From: Purpureocillium takamizusanense
Lineage: Eukaryota > Ascomycota > Sordariomycetes > Hypocreales > Ophiocordycipitaceae
Reading direction: 5' to 3'
Length of the DNA: 64,000 nucleotides
NCBI RefSeq assembly: GCF_022605165.1
Contig: NC_063079.1
Span: 568,001 to 632,000, forward strand
Both the position numbers and the translations under genes were made by a program. Of the stretch, positions 1 to 12,105 are shown piece after piece. Under the pieces are notes generated by a model that saw only the letters and a list, made by a program, of their open reading frames with translations, searched no databases and was not told the DNA's origin. Position 1 is the first letter of the stretch, and each line of letters begins with the position of its first letter.

Positions 1-3000
1 TCGGCATCATCGGCCTCCTCAAAATACTTCAAGTGTCCTCGAGATTCACGTACATCCTCAGGCCGTCGGCGCAGACCACCCGCGGAAAAGCGGCGCTTCT
101 TCTTGGTCACCACCGGCCTGGCCTTGAGAATCTCGGGCTCTGGAGCGCTCGTTCCGGTGATGTCTTTGACTGGAACTTCATGGCCGTCCTGTTTGGGGCG
201 AAGAGCCATGTCGGGGCCAAGATCACTAATAGATTCCCCCCTGAGCCTGGGAGGCATCTCCGGTGAAGTCTGAGACTTCGTGCCATCCGTGCTGTGTGCG
301 CTATCGTGAGTAAGCTCAGGTACCTCCATGCCTTGGTTTAGATTCGGGTCTGAAATCGTCGGCCGCAACAACCTCTGTAGAGTGGGTCGGGGAATGGACC
401 GCTGGTGTGGCCGACGGTGCTTCTGGACCTCGACTGGCTGCTTCAAGAAGGCATCGTTGAACACCTCATTGCGCAGGCGCTTATTGATCGTCGTATATCC
501 CCAGCTATTCGGCCGCTCTTCCATCTGAGGCCGGTGACGTGGAAGCGAGGAGTCAGATTGATGCATCTTCGTTGCCGAGCTACTGCGACGACGAAAGGCG
601 TCGGGCGGTGGCGTTGGCTGTAGAAGGTTGCGAGGCAGAATGTGTTTGTTGTCGTCAAAGGTAACTGTGGGAATCTGGAAACTGGCGTTTGCGAGGGACT
701 GACTGACGACGCGAGCGGGAGGTCGATCAGTGTGCCCATTCCCCGATGTCTCTAATGAAGAATCGTGTCCGTTTGCCGGTCCCTTCTTCGCCTCGTCCCG
801 GAGCCTCTTACGCTCCGCGGCGGCCGCCTCTTCCCGTTTCACCACGCTCTTCCTCCTAGGCTGCTTGTGAAATGTCACATTGAGGACACCGATATATCTT
901 GCCAAAACGTCAGCTCAATTTCGTCCTCTCGAAAGAAACGACGGTACGAGGTATAGGGAATGTGGACGACCTACCGAGGGAGAAAAGGCAGCAGATCGCG
1001 ATGATATCTCTCGATTGTCTCGTAGAATTCGTTTTCTCTGTTGTTGAGTTGCTTACACACGGCTCGACGAGAGAATCGCCAAATCGTGGTATGTCCCCCA
1101 ACCTGATGCTTGTATGGGATCAACTCGATGGCCTCGAGGGGTTCACGGGTCTGATGCTGATGCTCATGCACATGATCCTCGTACTGTTTCACGGGAGACG
1201 GACGTGGGGGGCTGGCGATGTGGCTCTTCACCTCCAGGTCGTCTTCGATGGCGAAATCGTCGGGTTTCACCGGGGACGGCTCACCGGTTCGTGACACGGG
1301 CGCTTCACGGGACCGCACGCGGGACAAGTCAAGGGGAGGCTCATCATCTTTGTCACTGATCTCGGGCTCGGGCTCAGGCTCGTCGGCCTTGACAAGCCAT
1401 GGATGTGTCTTACTCTGGGACAGTGACCTTTGACGCGGCGGGTGGGCTGCGCCCTTGCCTTCGCCCTTAACGATACGAGCCTCCGGCATCTCGTGATGGG
1501 GTAAGAAGACAGCCGACGAGATCTTTTCCTCGCCTGACTCATCCGCTTCCGCCTCAACATCTGCATCCCCGTCAATTTCGGAACCGGAAAGGCGTTCTTG
1601 GCTCGGTTGTAAAGATTCGGGCGACTTGACCGCCACCTCGAAGTGCCGATCAGTCTCGACAGCTGGCGCAGTCTGCGCTTGTTCGCGCAGCGTTAATGTC
1701 GTTTGTTTTCGGACCGGTGGTTGCGAACCCGACAATAGCCCGGATTCTGAAGCCACAGCAGATTCGTCGGTTCGTTTGGTGATGCTGAAATAGTCCCGCT
1801 CGGTCGAGATGACCCGGGCTTGTTGGTTCTCGGGCTCGTCGGTAGGATGCGGCTGCGCTGCTACCGGTATCGGCCCAGTCGAGAGCAGCTCCCCGGGAGA
1901 ACCTCGCCGCGGGGGCTGGTCCTCCAGAGTCGGCGACAATTTCTCACGCAGAATTGTGCGAGGATCCTTGCGCCTTGTTTTGTCGTCGGGGGGCAGGCCT
2001 TCTTTGAAGAACCGCAGGCTATAACTAGCCTTGCGACTTCGTGCGTTGTGCTCTACTCCAGCCATGGCTTCTGCAACAGATTGCTCCACCAGGCCATCTT
2101 CGCCTTCCCCCTCACCAGAGCCAATGGACCAGACCTTTTCGTTTTTCTCGGCGCCCATCGTGAGAGCGTGCCTGATTGGTTTTGGGTGGAAAGTTGTCCA
2201 ATCTTCAGGTTTGCTATGCACATCTTGTGAGGTGGTTCGCTTGATTGGCGCCGCTGGATGCGTCGCTGTCGGTGTCGTCGACTCATCCGGGCTCGTCGAG
2301 TGAGAGAAAGCGCGCGTCTTGAGTAGCTCGCTGCCAGGGCGGTCGAGCTCAAGGGAAGTGGAGACCCGGCCTTTCGCCCTGTCGAGGAAACTCCGGTGTT
2401 CCATGAGCACCTCTCCGGCATGGCTCAGACCGTGCTGATTGTATGAGGATGGGCCGCTGGCTGGTTCTCGAGGCGCAACGGCGGAGGCGACGGGGATGGT
2501 GGCTGAAGCGGCCATGGCCCCAGACTGAGACGCTCCTCGCTTCACGGGCGAGTCGCCGCCATTGCTCGTCCTGACGTCCGAGGCTTGCGAGGTTGCCTTG
2601 ACGGGCGAACGGTGGGTGTAGCCGACGGCGATAGGCGGGTCGGGCTTCGTGTTCGGATACGATTGCGGGTGCGGGTGCGGATGTCGACTTTTGACGTCGT
2701 GCGGTGATGTCGATGCGGAGTTGGGCGGCTTGGGGATGCCACGGGCAGATGCCAACGCCTGCGTCAGCAACGATGGGCCAGATTGCCTCGGAGGCCCAGG
2801 GGTGGCAGTTGCTGAGCTGACGGATTTTATGTCATCGGCGCTGCTAGGAATCGCATCCCTGCCGGGGTCGACCGGCGATGTCGTGGAGGACGATGCGGCT
2901 TCCGGAACCGGGGGCGCGAGGCTCGTTAGAAGCGCAGCCTGGCGGCTGCTGACGACGACGTCGTGGCTGTCCGGGTTGGCGATAGGCAGCCGCTGGGCAG

Positions 3001-3250
3001 TCGACTCATCCACCTGTGGTGGTTGGGACGGCGGAGGTCGCTGTTGCGTGCCAGTACTCGTCGAACCCGAAGTCGAGGATGGAGCGCCGGCGGCGGGTGG
3101 AGGGGCTGCGGTGCGGTTATCAGGGTTATTGTTGTGGTCGACTCCTGACCCCCGGGCGTCGGCATGGGTCGGGCTTCCATGGCTAACGGCAGCGAGCGTT
3201 AGCGGTACAGGGGGTGCGGCATTTTCGGGCTCGGAAGGCGGGTTGGACAT
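1..3250 (-). CDS. kcs1: Inositol hexakisphosphate kinase Kcs1, N-terminal part (cut by left edge)
   Basis: Makes inositol pyrophosphates from IP6, acting in phosphate and stress signalling. Exon 1 (3250-975) encodes a long Ser/Pro/Thr-rich, probably disordered region. Near its end comes the conserved block PYKHQVGGHTTIWRFSRRAV followed by NRENEFYE, typical of the start of the inositol polyphosphate kinase domain. A 77 bp intron (974-898, GTAGGT...AAG) splits the codon before YIGVLNVTF. Exon 2 stays open to base 1 and carries NEVFNDAF, another block seen in fungal Kcs1. The catalytic PxxxDxKxG motif lies beyond the window. I chose the ATG at 3250 (MSNPPSEPE) because the upstream in-frame ATG at 3493 adds 81 low-complexity residues that look like translated leader. 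About 1,057 residues are visible. The family call is firm; the start is moderately sure. Confidence 0.88.
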
Positions 3251-6200
3251 GAGGAAAACATCTGGCGCGGCAGAGCGGCGGCGTGGGAGCAACGATTCGC
3301 GGCAGATGCAGGATGTGGTAGCGAGTGGTGGTGAGCGAGAGAAGGGGGCGAAAAGAGGGCGTGGAGGTGTTGGTGTTGATGACGGGGGGAAAAAGAAGTG
3401 GGTGGGTGGGCTGGCGGGCGGCGGGAGTTGGAGGAGGGAAAAGCGGCGACTCGGATGGGCGTGACGGTGTATATGACCTCTGCTGTGGTACAAAGGCAGG
3501 TCGGCTCGAAGGAACTGAACTACAAAGTACCTTGGTACTGACGAGGTGCCCAGGGTTTCAGTGATTGCAGAGCCTGGGCAGCCAGCCTTTCAGCGGGCCT
3601 TTCAGCGGGCCGGGCTGGCTGAGGGCCGCTGTCAAAGCCCGCCCACGCTCCATCCTCAGGTACTCAGGTTGTGCGGCCTCCCAGCTCCACTGGGAGATGG
3701 GGGGCGTGCAGGCGCAGTCACGTCAACGTCACACCTCAACCTCCAGTGGGGAGCGGCGGGCTGGGCCACAAGGCCGCTCGGCGGGGTTCTAGTGGCTGCC
3801 GCGGATGCGCTAGGGCCAGCAGCCGAGGGGGCTTGAGGCGGGAAGGAGGGGGTGCTGCTACTTTAGCGCACGCCATGCATTCGACTCTTGACGGGATAGG
3901 ACGTCGACGACGATGACTTCTTCCAGGTCATCGACTGCTGGCATAACACACTTACCGAGTGGCTGGCGACGGAGCCAGATGCGAGACGAGCCGACTCTGG
4001 CCAATTCCAGGGCGCGTCAGCCACGTAGCCAAGTCGCAGCGGCGGCGCTCCGTCGGTCAGTCAGTCGCAGCTCGACGCCAGATCTCGACCTTGTCCCCCC
4101 CCCCCCGCCTTTCAATGATTGACATCCCGTTCATCCCCCCCCCCCGTCCGCCCGCTCCACGTGGGTTCAACAGCCGTCTCACGGCGCCCGGTGGCCCCGA
4201 CCAATGGATCGTGGGCTGCCGGTGAGACCTGCGCGGCTATCGATGCAATTGGTGCGATCCATCTCGGCGGTCTGGGCAGGTCGACGTGAGATGGGGTATG
4301 TGCGTTGGCCATCCTTTGCTTGCTCGGGAGGAGGCAGCCCTACAATGCCAGATTCTGTCTTTGACGCGCATGTCAAACACGCAAGGTACGAGGGCCCCTT
4401 GCCTTTGCTTGCAGCCAACTCGCCTTCACCGACTCGATATCGAGTCGTCTTCTTGCCGCGGGGGCCACGGGACGACACGACACGACCACGGGTCAAGGTG
4501 AGCGAGACTTGTTATCTCTTCTCTCGCCAGACATCCCCGTTCCTTCCTCCCCTTATATCTCAAGTGAGATAGTGAGATGTAGAGAACAATCCACGAGACG
4601 TCGCTCGACATCTACATTGGCTGCACCATTTCGAGTCATGCAAAAACTCAATCATGGAGGTCATTTCAGGTTTGTTGGCTCACCGACCCCCTTGGCAGCG
4701 CTACAACGCCACCATTCACGTTTCGTTTTGATGGTCGGATCCTTTCTTTCACCAAGGCCATCTTTCCCGCCCCTTACTGTGTAGTCCGAGATGCAGTCAG
4801 CAAGGGCCAGAGATCATTCCGTGCCAAAATGGCGTGACAAGGTTGGCTTGGTGGCTGGCTTTCACCCTGGTTGACCCTGCCGCCGCCCTGCGCCCTGTGA
4901 CAGCCAGGAGCTTTCACCATACTCGTCATTGTCCTCACAATTTTATCGTGGACTTACTCCATGATCAATGGCTTGCTTTGTCCTAAAGGCTTTGCTGCCA
5001 GGTCGCATTCATCCTCCTCGAGCAAGCCTTGTTCGCAAACGTCATCCAACATGCGGTAGCTCGATGGCCCTGCCACTAGTGCCAGCGATTCCCTGACCGC
5101 CCCTTTCTCATCGACAGGACTTCACCCTAGCAAGACAACCTCCAATGATGCTGTTTTACAATCTGTTTGACCCAGTAGGGTTCAACGCTCCTTGCAAAGC
5201 CAGCGTGACATGAGGATCCACTGATGCGCAGCATTCACATCGCCCTCACTCCAGATCGTCCAAACATAACCGCCATGGCCTGACTAAACGATGGGGCTTC
5301 GGGACTTCCAAATCTTTGCAAAGCTCGAAATCCATATCCTGGCTGCCGTTGTGTGAGCTCTCACAGTTCGACCGGCCCATCGCGGGTGATTGTACCCTCC
5401 AAAACTCATTTGGGCCGCTCCGCCGTAGACGGCACCACTTAGCAAAACGCTTGTGCATTTACATCGAAGGATCTGCTGATATCCAAGTCTTCGCAGTCGT
5501 CACTGAGTCTCCATAAATCTACCAAGAGGGTCATGGCGCATGTGGGCGTGCTGGCCAGAGTCCCAGCCTCGATAATAAGCGCTGACAACATCAACGAAAA
5601 CGACAGTGAAGAAGAAGTCGTTCTACCAAAAACGCGATCAGTAGAGAAAGGACCAGGATTATAAGCGCCTCGGACTCAGCAGCTCGGTCCAAGTTCAATG
5701 ACCATACTCTCTCTGGCGTGCCCTGGCTGCCATCAGTCAGCCGCTTTTCAGCGTGAGATGTTACATGCCATTACAAGCATCCTTGATTCTAGGACTCTTC
5801 GCAAGAAACGGAGATGGTCTGTCACCTTCAGCATGAGCCTCGAGCTGTTATGTCTGTTCTGATCGGCGATAAGCTGGCTTTGTCTAGGGGGTATTGGCCC
5901 TTATTTTCGTCGTCCTCAGCAATAGCCCTCCAGGTTTCCCCAGTCGCTGTCTGTTCTCCCGAAGATGCACATCTGCCATGCGTATCGGCGACCTGAGCTT
6001 TGCTATCCGCAGATCTCGCCCTCGTATGTTCGCCATGTACTCTGCACGTCGTACGAAGCCGACACTTGGCAATATTCGGGGTTACACCGCGGACGAGGCC
6101 GCTCTCCCTATGTCGTACGGGACATGAAGTATTTCTACGAATTTCCACGAGTACATTGTCATTGGCGATCCGACCTCGCACGGTCAGGCTGACGATGCTC

Positions 6201-6627
6201 AACGTCGGGGACAGTGTCTTATGTCACATATTCGGTGCCTAATCGCGCATGTATCCTGTGCTCGCTATGATCGAGGCACACGATGCTTAGCAAACAATTG
6301 ACACTGAAATGGGGATCGCTATTACAGATCAAGTACACTGTACAATCCGAATTTACCGTGTCCGCACGGTAAATCGAGGGCTTTAGCTCCGCGATGGCTC
6401 CTAAGTCCGAGTTGATGTTCTCGCCCAACGGGTAGGCAACGCGTCCAACAACGTCGATGATTGGAAGCTCGGATCAGGCGCCCAAGTAATGAGATAGGGC
6501 CCCAAAGGTATAAGTAGAAGGGCTGCGGCATCTCGATTACTTCAACCTATTCCGGGCGTTGGTTAGCCTGATATTTGAAATTACGTACGAAGTAGCATAG
6601 CTTGGGGGAAATCACAGCAATCTCACC
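3251..6627. other. Intergenic spacer with C-runs; no gene seen
   Basis: About 3.4 kb between divergent kcs1 and the SDR gene. It should hold the leader and promoter of kcs1. Runs of 12 C (4095-4106) and 11 C (4135-4145) stand out and would be G-runs on the kcs1 coding strand. The short open frames here lack family resemblance and a plausible exon structure. Confidence 0.6.
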
Positions 6628-7512
6628 ATGGGCCCAACATACAACGCGGGGTCGCTGTTCCACGCAAAGGACCTCGTCGTCGTCATCACTGGCGGTGGCT
6701 CGGGTTTGGGAAGGATGATGGCCCACGCCATGGCGGCCAACGGCGCCAAGGCCGTTTACGTCCTCGGACGACGACAGGAGCCGCTCGATGAGACGAAAGC
6801 GTCTTCGACCAACCCTGACGTTGTCCACACCATCATCTGCGACGTCATCTCCAAGGACTCCCTGGCAGCGGCCGCAGCGCAGGTGACCGAGGAGGTCGGC
6901 TACATCAACGTCCTCTTCGCGAACAGCGGCGTCATGTCTGGCACCACAGAAATGAACGACATTGACGGCATGTCTATCGAAGAGCTCCAGGAGCGGCTCT
7001 GGGGACCGGACATGGACGACTTCAACAACGCATACCACGTCAACGTCACGGGCGCATACTACACGACGGTCGCCTTCCTGACCCTCCTCAGCCGGGGCAA
7101 CGAGCGCGGCAACGTTTCGCAGAGGTCTCAGGTCATCGTGACTTCCTCCATCGGGGGGTACATTCGGAAGCCGCTGAGCGGGTTTGCGTACGGCGCGAGC
7201 AAAGCCGCGGTCAACCTCTTGTTTAAGCAGCTGTCCACGGTGCTGTCCAACTGGACGATCCGCGTCAACGCCCTTGCGCCCGGGTTCTACCCCAGCGACA
7301 TGACCAGCGGCATGCCGTTTATGAGCGAGCGCGGCGACCCCCGCGTCGAGGGCGGCATGACCAAGGAGATGGTGCCGCTGATGCGATGCGGCGCCGAGGA
7401 GGACCTTGCCGGCGCGGTGCTCTTCCTCGTCAGTCCCGCGGGGGCTTACATCGACGGCAACCAGCTCGTGACGGATGGTGGCCGATTAGCTCTCGTGCAG
7501 GGGACGTACTGA
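6628..7512 (+). CDS. Short-chain dehydrogenase/reductase (classical SDR)
   Basis: Single-exon 294-residue NAD(P)-dependent oxidoreductase. The Rossmann motif TGGGSGLG is at residues 21-28. An NSG occurs where classical SDRs have NAG, the active-site serine is S173/S174, and the catalytic pair is Y188 and K192 in YGASK. Length and motif order match the fungal SDR group related to 3-oxoacyl reductases; the substrate cannot be read from the sequence. The C-terminal segment GNQLVTDGG is typical of SDRs. It is the first gene of the accessory block, 1.3 kb from the next one, so cluster membership is only possible. The start is the ATG at 6628, just after an in-frame-free leader. Confidence 0.9.
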   Translation: MGPTYNAGSLFHAKDLVVVITGGGSGLGRMMAHAMAANGAKAVYVLGRRQEPLDETKASSTNPDVVHTIICDVISKDSLAAAAAQVTEEVGYINVLFANSGVMSGTTEMNDIDGMSIEELQERLWGPDMDDFNNAYHVNVTGAYYTTVAFLTLLSRGNERGNVSQRSQVIVTSSIGGYIRKPLSGFAYGASKAAVNLLFKQLSTVLSNWTIRVNALAPGFYPSDMTSGMPFMSERGDPRVEGGMTKEMVPLMRCGAEEDLAGAVLFLVSPAGAYIDGNQLVTDGGRLALVQGTY

Positions 7513-8810
7513 GTGTAGGTGGCGCGGTGACTAGGTGTCTGAGGGTAGGCCCAAGTGGTTTGCCGTTTGCAAGACTTTGCTTGACGGTTGGCAGTGAGCC
7601 TGGGTGGACAGAAGCCACGAGCGGAGGCTGAGCTTCTGGCGGTCTTCCATAGGCACATGGCGCCAGATGCAAGATGAAGTAATGACCGATGAACCACTTT
7701 GGGGGCTAGCTTGACGGGAGCGGAAACGGGTAGATTACCGAGCCGAGCCTGCGAATATACTATTATTTACTACGTACGTACGGAGTACATGGCTTGGTGT
7801 CTCAAATAGCGATCTTCAATCATATGGGAGAGTCTCACCTTGCTCACAGATTCTCGACCGCTTGGACCTGCGAAAAAGGTGAGACACGTTTGGTGGGCAT
7901 CAGGATTCAAAACAACATGAATGATGGCTCGTGCCAATTTCTGAGCCGTCCGTCCCAGGGGCTGGGGTCGGGGTTATTCATCCTGATTCGAGTTTACGGG
8001 TCATTGCTGCGTTGCGCACTGCCTTGATGCCCTTGCGAGTGGGCGTTTGTCGGAGTGTAAGCAAACATGGCGAGCAGGTAAGTTACTTTGTTACTTGGGA
8101 AGCAATTACTCCGTACAGAGCAGTTATACTGTATAGTAGAGGTGCATGCGATACCTACAAGCGTTTAAACGTTCACTCCGGTCACCAGATTGGTGATGCC
8201 GATACTGGAGAGGAAAACACGAAAAGCCAATATTCTGGGCTCAGATCTCGACTCTTGCCCGGCCACTGTTTTGACCACGTTCCCGGCGTCCGTGATGGAA
8301 TTCGCTGTTCCACCGGCATCTCGGCACAGGCCGGTCAGCCAACACCACTTCGTACCCTTTGACTCTCGTCGTCATTGTGTGCGACGTGCATCCACCACAA
8401 GCCACAGACCACATGGGGACGGGGCCGATCGACGACCGGACCCCTCGTACGGGGGAGCACGCACACTTGAACGCCGGAGAAGAGTTGCGCGAAAATTGAT
8501 CCCCGCTGACTGCCCCAAATGTGGCAGCCCGCAATGGTCTGGTGTTGACACTAGGGTACGTGCTGCGCAAGTGTCACTGCCGCGTATCCGAAATAGTAGC
8601 CCATGTTACATTGATCAGACGAAAAAGTCAAGACGGCAGGCAGATGCGCAGCACGTACAGGCCGGGCAAGACCATTGAACAAACAAACACATAAGGGGTG
8701 CTCGTGCCCGTCATTTCCCCTGCTCGCCCGCCCGCCTACTCGCTCTCCGGACCATCTTCATTCACGTCAGACAAATAGTCCTTGTGCCGTAAGGTACTCA
8801 TGTTGGCGCA
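7513..8810. other. Intergenic region; nothing recognised
   Basis: 1.3 kb between the SDR and the acid phosphatase. A small tandem CGTA-type motif (around 7771-7782) is present. No coding segment or RNA gene could be supported. Confidence 0.5.
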
Positions 8811-10625
8811 ATGCGTGTTCCCCAGTTCGCTGTGACGGTTGCCGTCCTTGGCTACTCCGGTGCCGCCGTGGCGTCGCGCATCGTCTCCGACATCCCCAGC
8901 ATTTACAGATCTTGGGGAGAGCTCTCGGTGTACGTCGACAACGCCGAGGATGCGTTTGGCGTGAGGTCTGTGGGCTTGCCGGACGGGTGCCAGGTGGTGC
9001 GTTCTTTCCCATCCCCTGCTAACATGAAGAATTGAACACGCGCGCGCGTTACATGTAGAGGTTGTCCTCGACTGACTCGCCGTGCATAGGAATCTGTGAG
9101 CACGCTTCAGCGCCACGCCCAGCGCTTCCCCGACAGCGTGGACGGCAAGGTCACCGGCGGGTTCGCCCAGAAGGTGGCCAACCATACCCGGGGCGACAGC
9201 CGTGGTGGTGGTGGTGGTGGTGGTGGTGGTGGTGGTGATAGCTTCGGTGGCCCGCTCAAGTTCCTCAACACATACACCTACATCCTCAACGACACGGGTC
9301 TCTTGACGGGCGTCGGGGCAGCCACCGAGTTCTCAGCGGGCATTTCGTTCTGGAACCGCTACGGAAGGACCCTCTACAACGCGTCCGCGGCGCAGCTACA
9401 GTACGGCCCCGTGTTCGCCAACAACGGCTCCGCGCGCCGCCCTCGCGTCACCCTCCGCACCACGGGCCAGTCGCGCATCGAGAACAGCCAGATCAACTGG
9501 GCGCTGGGCTTCTTCGGGCCGAGCTTCAATGCCACGCCGGATCCCGCGCTGACGCAATGGGCCGCCCCGTTCGAGGTGGTCATCATCCCCGAGGGCGGGA
9601 CCGAGAACAACACGCTCGCCTCGTACGACAGCTGCTTCAACGACAACTCGGAGGCGAACCTCGACATTGCCGCCCGCCATCAGGATGCGTACAAGAAGAA
9701 CTATCTCCGTTCTGTCGTGCAGCGGCTCCAAGAGGACGCACCGGCCGGGTTTGAGTTTACGTACCAGGACGCGTATGCCATGCAGATGATGTGCGCGTAT
9801 GAGTACGCGTTCATTGGCATGTCCGACTTTTGTCACCTGTTCTCCGAGGAGGAGTGGGAGGGCTTCGAGAACGTATTGGATATTCAATGTATGCACATGT
9901 CGTCCCCAAAATCACGTCCGGCATGAAAGTTGCTGACGGGTGCGAAAGACTACTATCTGTATAGCTACGGCAACCCGACCGGCAGGGCTCAGGGCATCGG
10001 CTACCTCCAGGAGCTCATGGCTCGCCTTACACACCAGTACATCACGTCGTCCAACTCCTCCGTCAACTCGACTCTCGACGACAACGCCTCCACCTTTCCG
10101 CTCGGCCAGCAGATCTACGCAGACTTCTCCCACGACGACATTCTCATCTCGGTCCTCACGGCAATGTCCCTCGACTACCTCAAAGACGCACCTCCTCTGA
10201 CGCAGTTCCCGCCTCGCCCTGACCGCCGCTTCATCCTCTCCCAACTGACGCCCTTTGGCGCGAACCTCATCACCGAGACCATCGGCTGCTCCTCCCCCGA
10301 CCCAGCCGCCGTCTGGGACCGTCGCGTCTCGTACTCTCCGACGCAGTACGGCTACGACGCCGCCAACGCAACGCACAAGTTCATCCGCATGCGCCTCAAC
10401 AATGGCATTCTGCCGCTGCACACGATTCGCGGCGGCTTGTGCGGCAACGCCACCAGCGGGCGAGTTGATGGACTGTGTGAGCTGAGCGCGTTCCTCAAGA
10501 GTCAGGAGGATGCGTACAAGCTCAGCAACTACAATTACGCATGCTTTGCCAACTACACGCTGGCGAACTCGACCAAGGCTATTGACTATGATGGAACAAT
10601 CTTTGCCGACAAGTCATATAGCTAG
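8811..10625 (+). CDS. Secreted histidine acid phosphatase (phytase-like)
   Basis: Three exons: 8811-8996, 9090-9888 and 9949-10625, with introns of 93 and 60 bp, giving 553 residues. Residues 1-22 form a signal peptide. The histidine acid phosphatase signature is LQRHAQRFP with nucleophile H71; the usual glycine after RH is alanine (A72). The distal catalytic HD pair is H390-D391 in FSHDD. Many N-x-S/T sites fit an extracellular glycoprotein that releases phosphate from organic esters; phytate or another ester could be the substrate. Residues 101-111 are eleven consecutive glycines encoded by a pure GGT repeat, in the segment shortly after the active-site histidine. The splice sites restore the conserved CQVESVSTLQRH stretch, which supports the model. 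Confidence 0.88.
9204..9236 (+). repeat. (GGT)11 trinucleotide repeat coding polyglycine
   Basis: Eleven perfect GGT units in frame inside exon 2 of the acid phosphatase, encoding G101-G111. The repeat is uninterrupted, so its length probably varies between strains. Confidence 0.95.
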
Positions 10626-11339
10626 TACGCAGGGGAAACGTTGCGGACTATGGTGCAAGGTTTGTCGTTGCAAGGCTCGGCGTTCAGTAAAATAGCCTGC
10701 CGTCAAGTGTTATATAGTACTACTCTATACATATCCCACGCGTAATTGACTGCTTTTCGACCTCTCGCTGCTTTGTTACCACGAACAATTATCTGTATCA
10801 TTTATGACGGAGCAACATGCTGCTCGTGTCAGACGAGGAATCTACTATCTTGATAAGGTTCCAAGAAGCCGTCACAGACCATATACAGGGTTCAATGCTC
10901 GGCCGCCCCATGAGACTGTCTGATATGAGGGGAGCGTTGTGCCCTCTTATCAATTCGCCGGCAGGCTGCTGAGCAAGTAATGCCCTGGATCGCGGCAGAT
11001 CCATCATGCGCAAAGCGAGATCCGGCCACCGAGTTCAATGCCACATGCACCTGCGACAGCGGCTTGCCGCAGGATGAACGTGTTTATGCGTGCAGACATG
11101 GCATTATACCCCTGGCGGGTAGTGCCGCAGAGTGAAAATTAGAGTTCAGGAACCGTGCGACTCTTTCCTGCGAACTGGAGATCTGCCGGCTCTATGCAAG
11201 CAGCGGTTGACACCTCCCTCCTTGAAGCACAGCGACATCGGGGGCATGACCGATCAACAATCCAGACGGTCATTTGGAGTCGTCCTGTACGTGGATCTCG
11301 TACAGCAGATTAGACCGTACTCGCGCGACCCATCATGAC
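10626..11339. other. Intergenic region; nothing recognised
   Basis: About 0.7 kb between the acid phosphatase stop and the aldolase relic. Apart from the expected phosphatase 3' end I see no feature. Confidence 0.45.
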
Positions 11340-12105
11340 CACGACTTGACCCAACAACACACGTCGTCCGTCGCGGCGCAGTCCCGGCACTCGGGCCTCG
11401 CCGAGATGTTCGCACCGCGCTATGCGGCTGGAGGCGCTCCCCAACGCCTCGGCCTGCTGTGCTGTATCTCACCACTTTGCTGCGCATAAACCGCGCGGTA
11501 CACGGGCTGCTGCTCTATCGACGTGCTCCACGTCACGAACCCAATGTCCGCGCTGCAAGACGACGGTGTATGTAAGGCGCCGCCGCCATCCTATCAGGGC
11601 TGGAACTATCTGCTAGCGTAGATGCCAGCGCACGGCCGAGCTCACGACTGTTCACCAGAGTGAGCTGCTTCTCAGCTTCCTGGTAGAATCCGCGCGTGTC
11701 GAAGACGGGCAGAGTCGACCTTAGGAACCTAGCCATGTGCCACACTAGCCGCGGCGGCAGCCCCGAGATGGCGCGCGCGCGACTAGGACCAGGGAATGTG
11801 ACTGCACGATGTTTTGAATCGCTGGGTACGCCTCGTAGATCTCCGAGTGGATGAAGCGCCCGGAGAAGGATGCCGGAGTCGGACCGCGATGGCCATCCGG
11901 CGGCCGCGCGTCTTGCACTACGAAGGCGTCGATATCGCCGGCTGCTTTAACCAGCGCAGGAGGCTTTGGCTCGGTCATGAGGAAGGTATCCGGACGATCT
12001 GGATCGTGGACGGAGACGTTACCAAAGCCATCGATGTGGCCGCGATAGGAAAGAAAATGGTTCGCGGTGGCGAACCTTGACAGAAGGTCAAACCTCTACC
12101 GTGGT
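11340..12105 (-). pseudogene. Class II aldolase/adducin-family relic, frameshifted
   Basis: Read on minus, the pieces line up in family order but change frame. From about 12099: LLSRFATANHFLSYRG, then HIDGFGNVSVHDPDRPD, then FIHSEIYEAYPAIQNIVQSH, matching the class II aldolase core including a metal-ligand-like HSH segment. The frame then shifts inside a GC-dinucleotide run (11771-11780) to LPPRLVWHMARFLRSTLPVFD and LGRALASTLADSSSPDR. It shifts again to VVLQRGH, and again to GFVTWSTSIEQ plus PVYRAVYAQQ near 11460-11545. At least three frame changes and a TAG just upstream of the first block mean no full-length product. Introns cannot explain all breaks because the shifts occur within conserved, near-contiguous blocks. 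The family call is good; the outer limits are approximate. Confidence 0.78.

Noticed and set aside
2649..3464. 271-codon plus-strand frame opposite kcs1
   Set aside because: Antisense to the low-complexity N-terminus of Kcs1; composition artefact.
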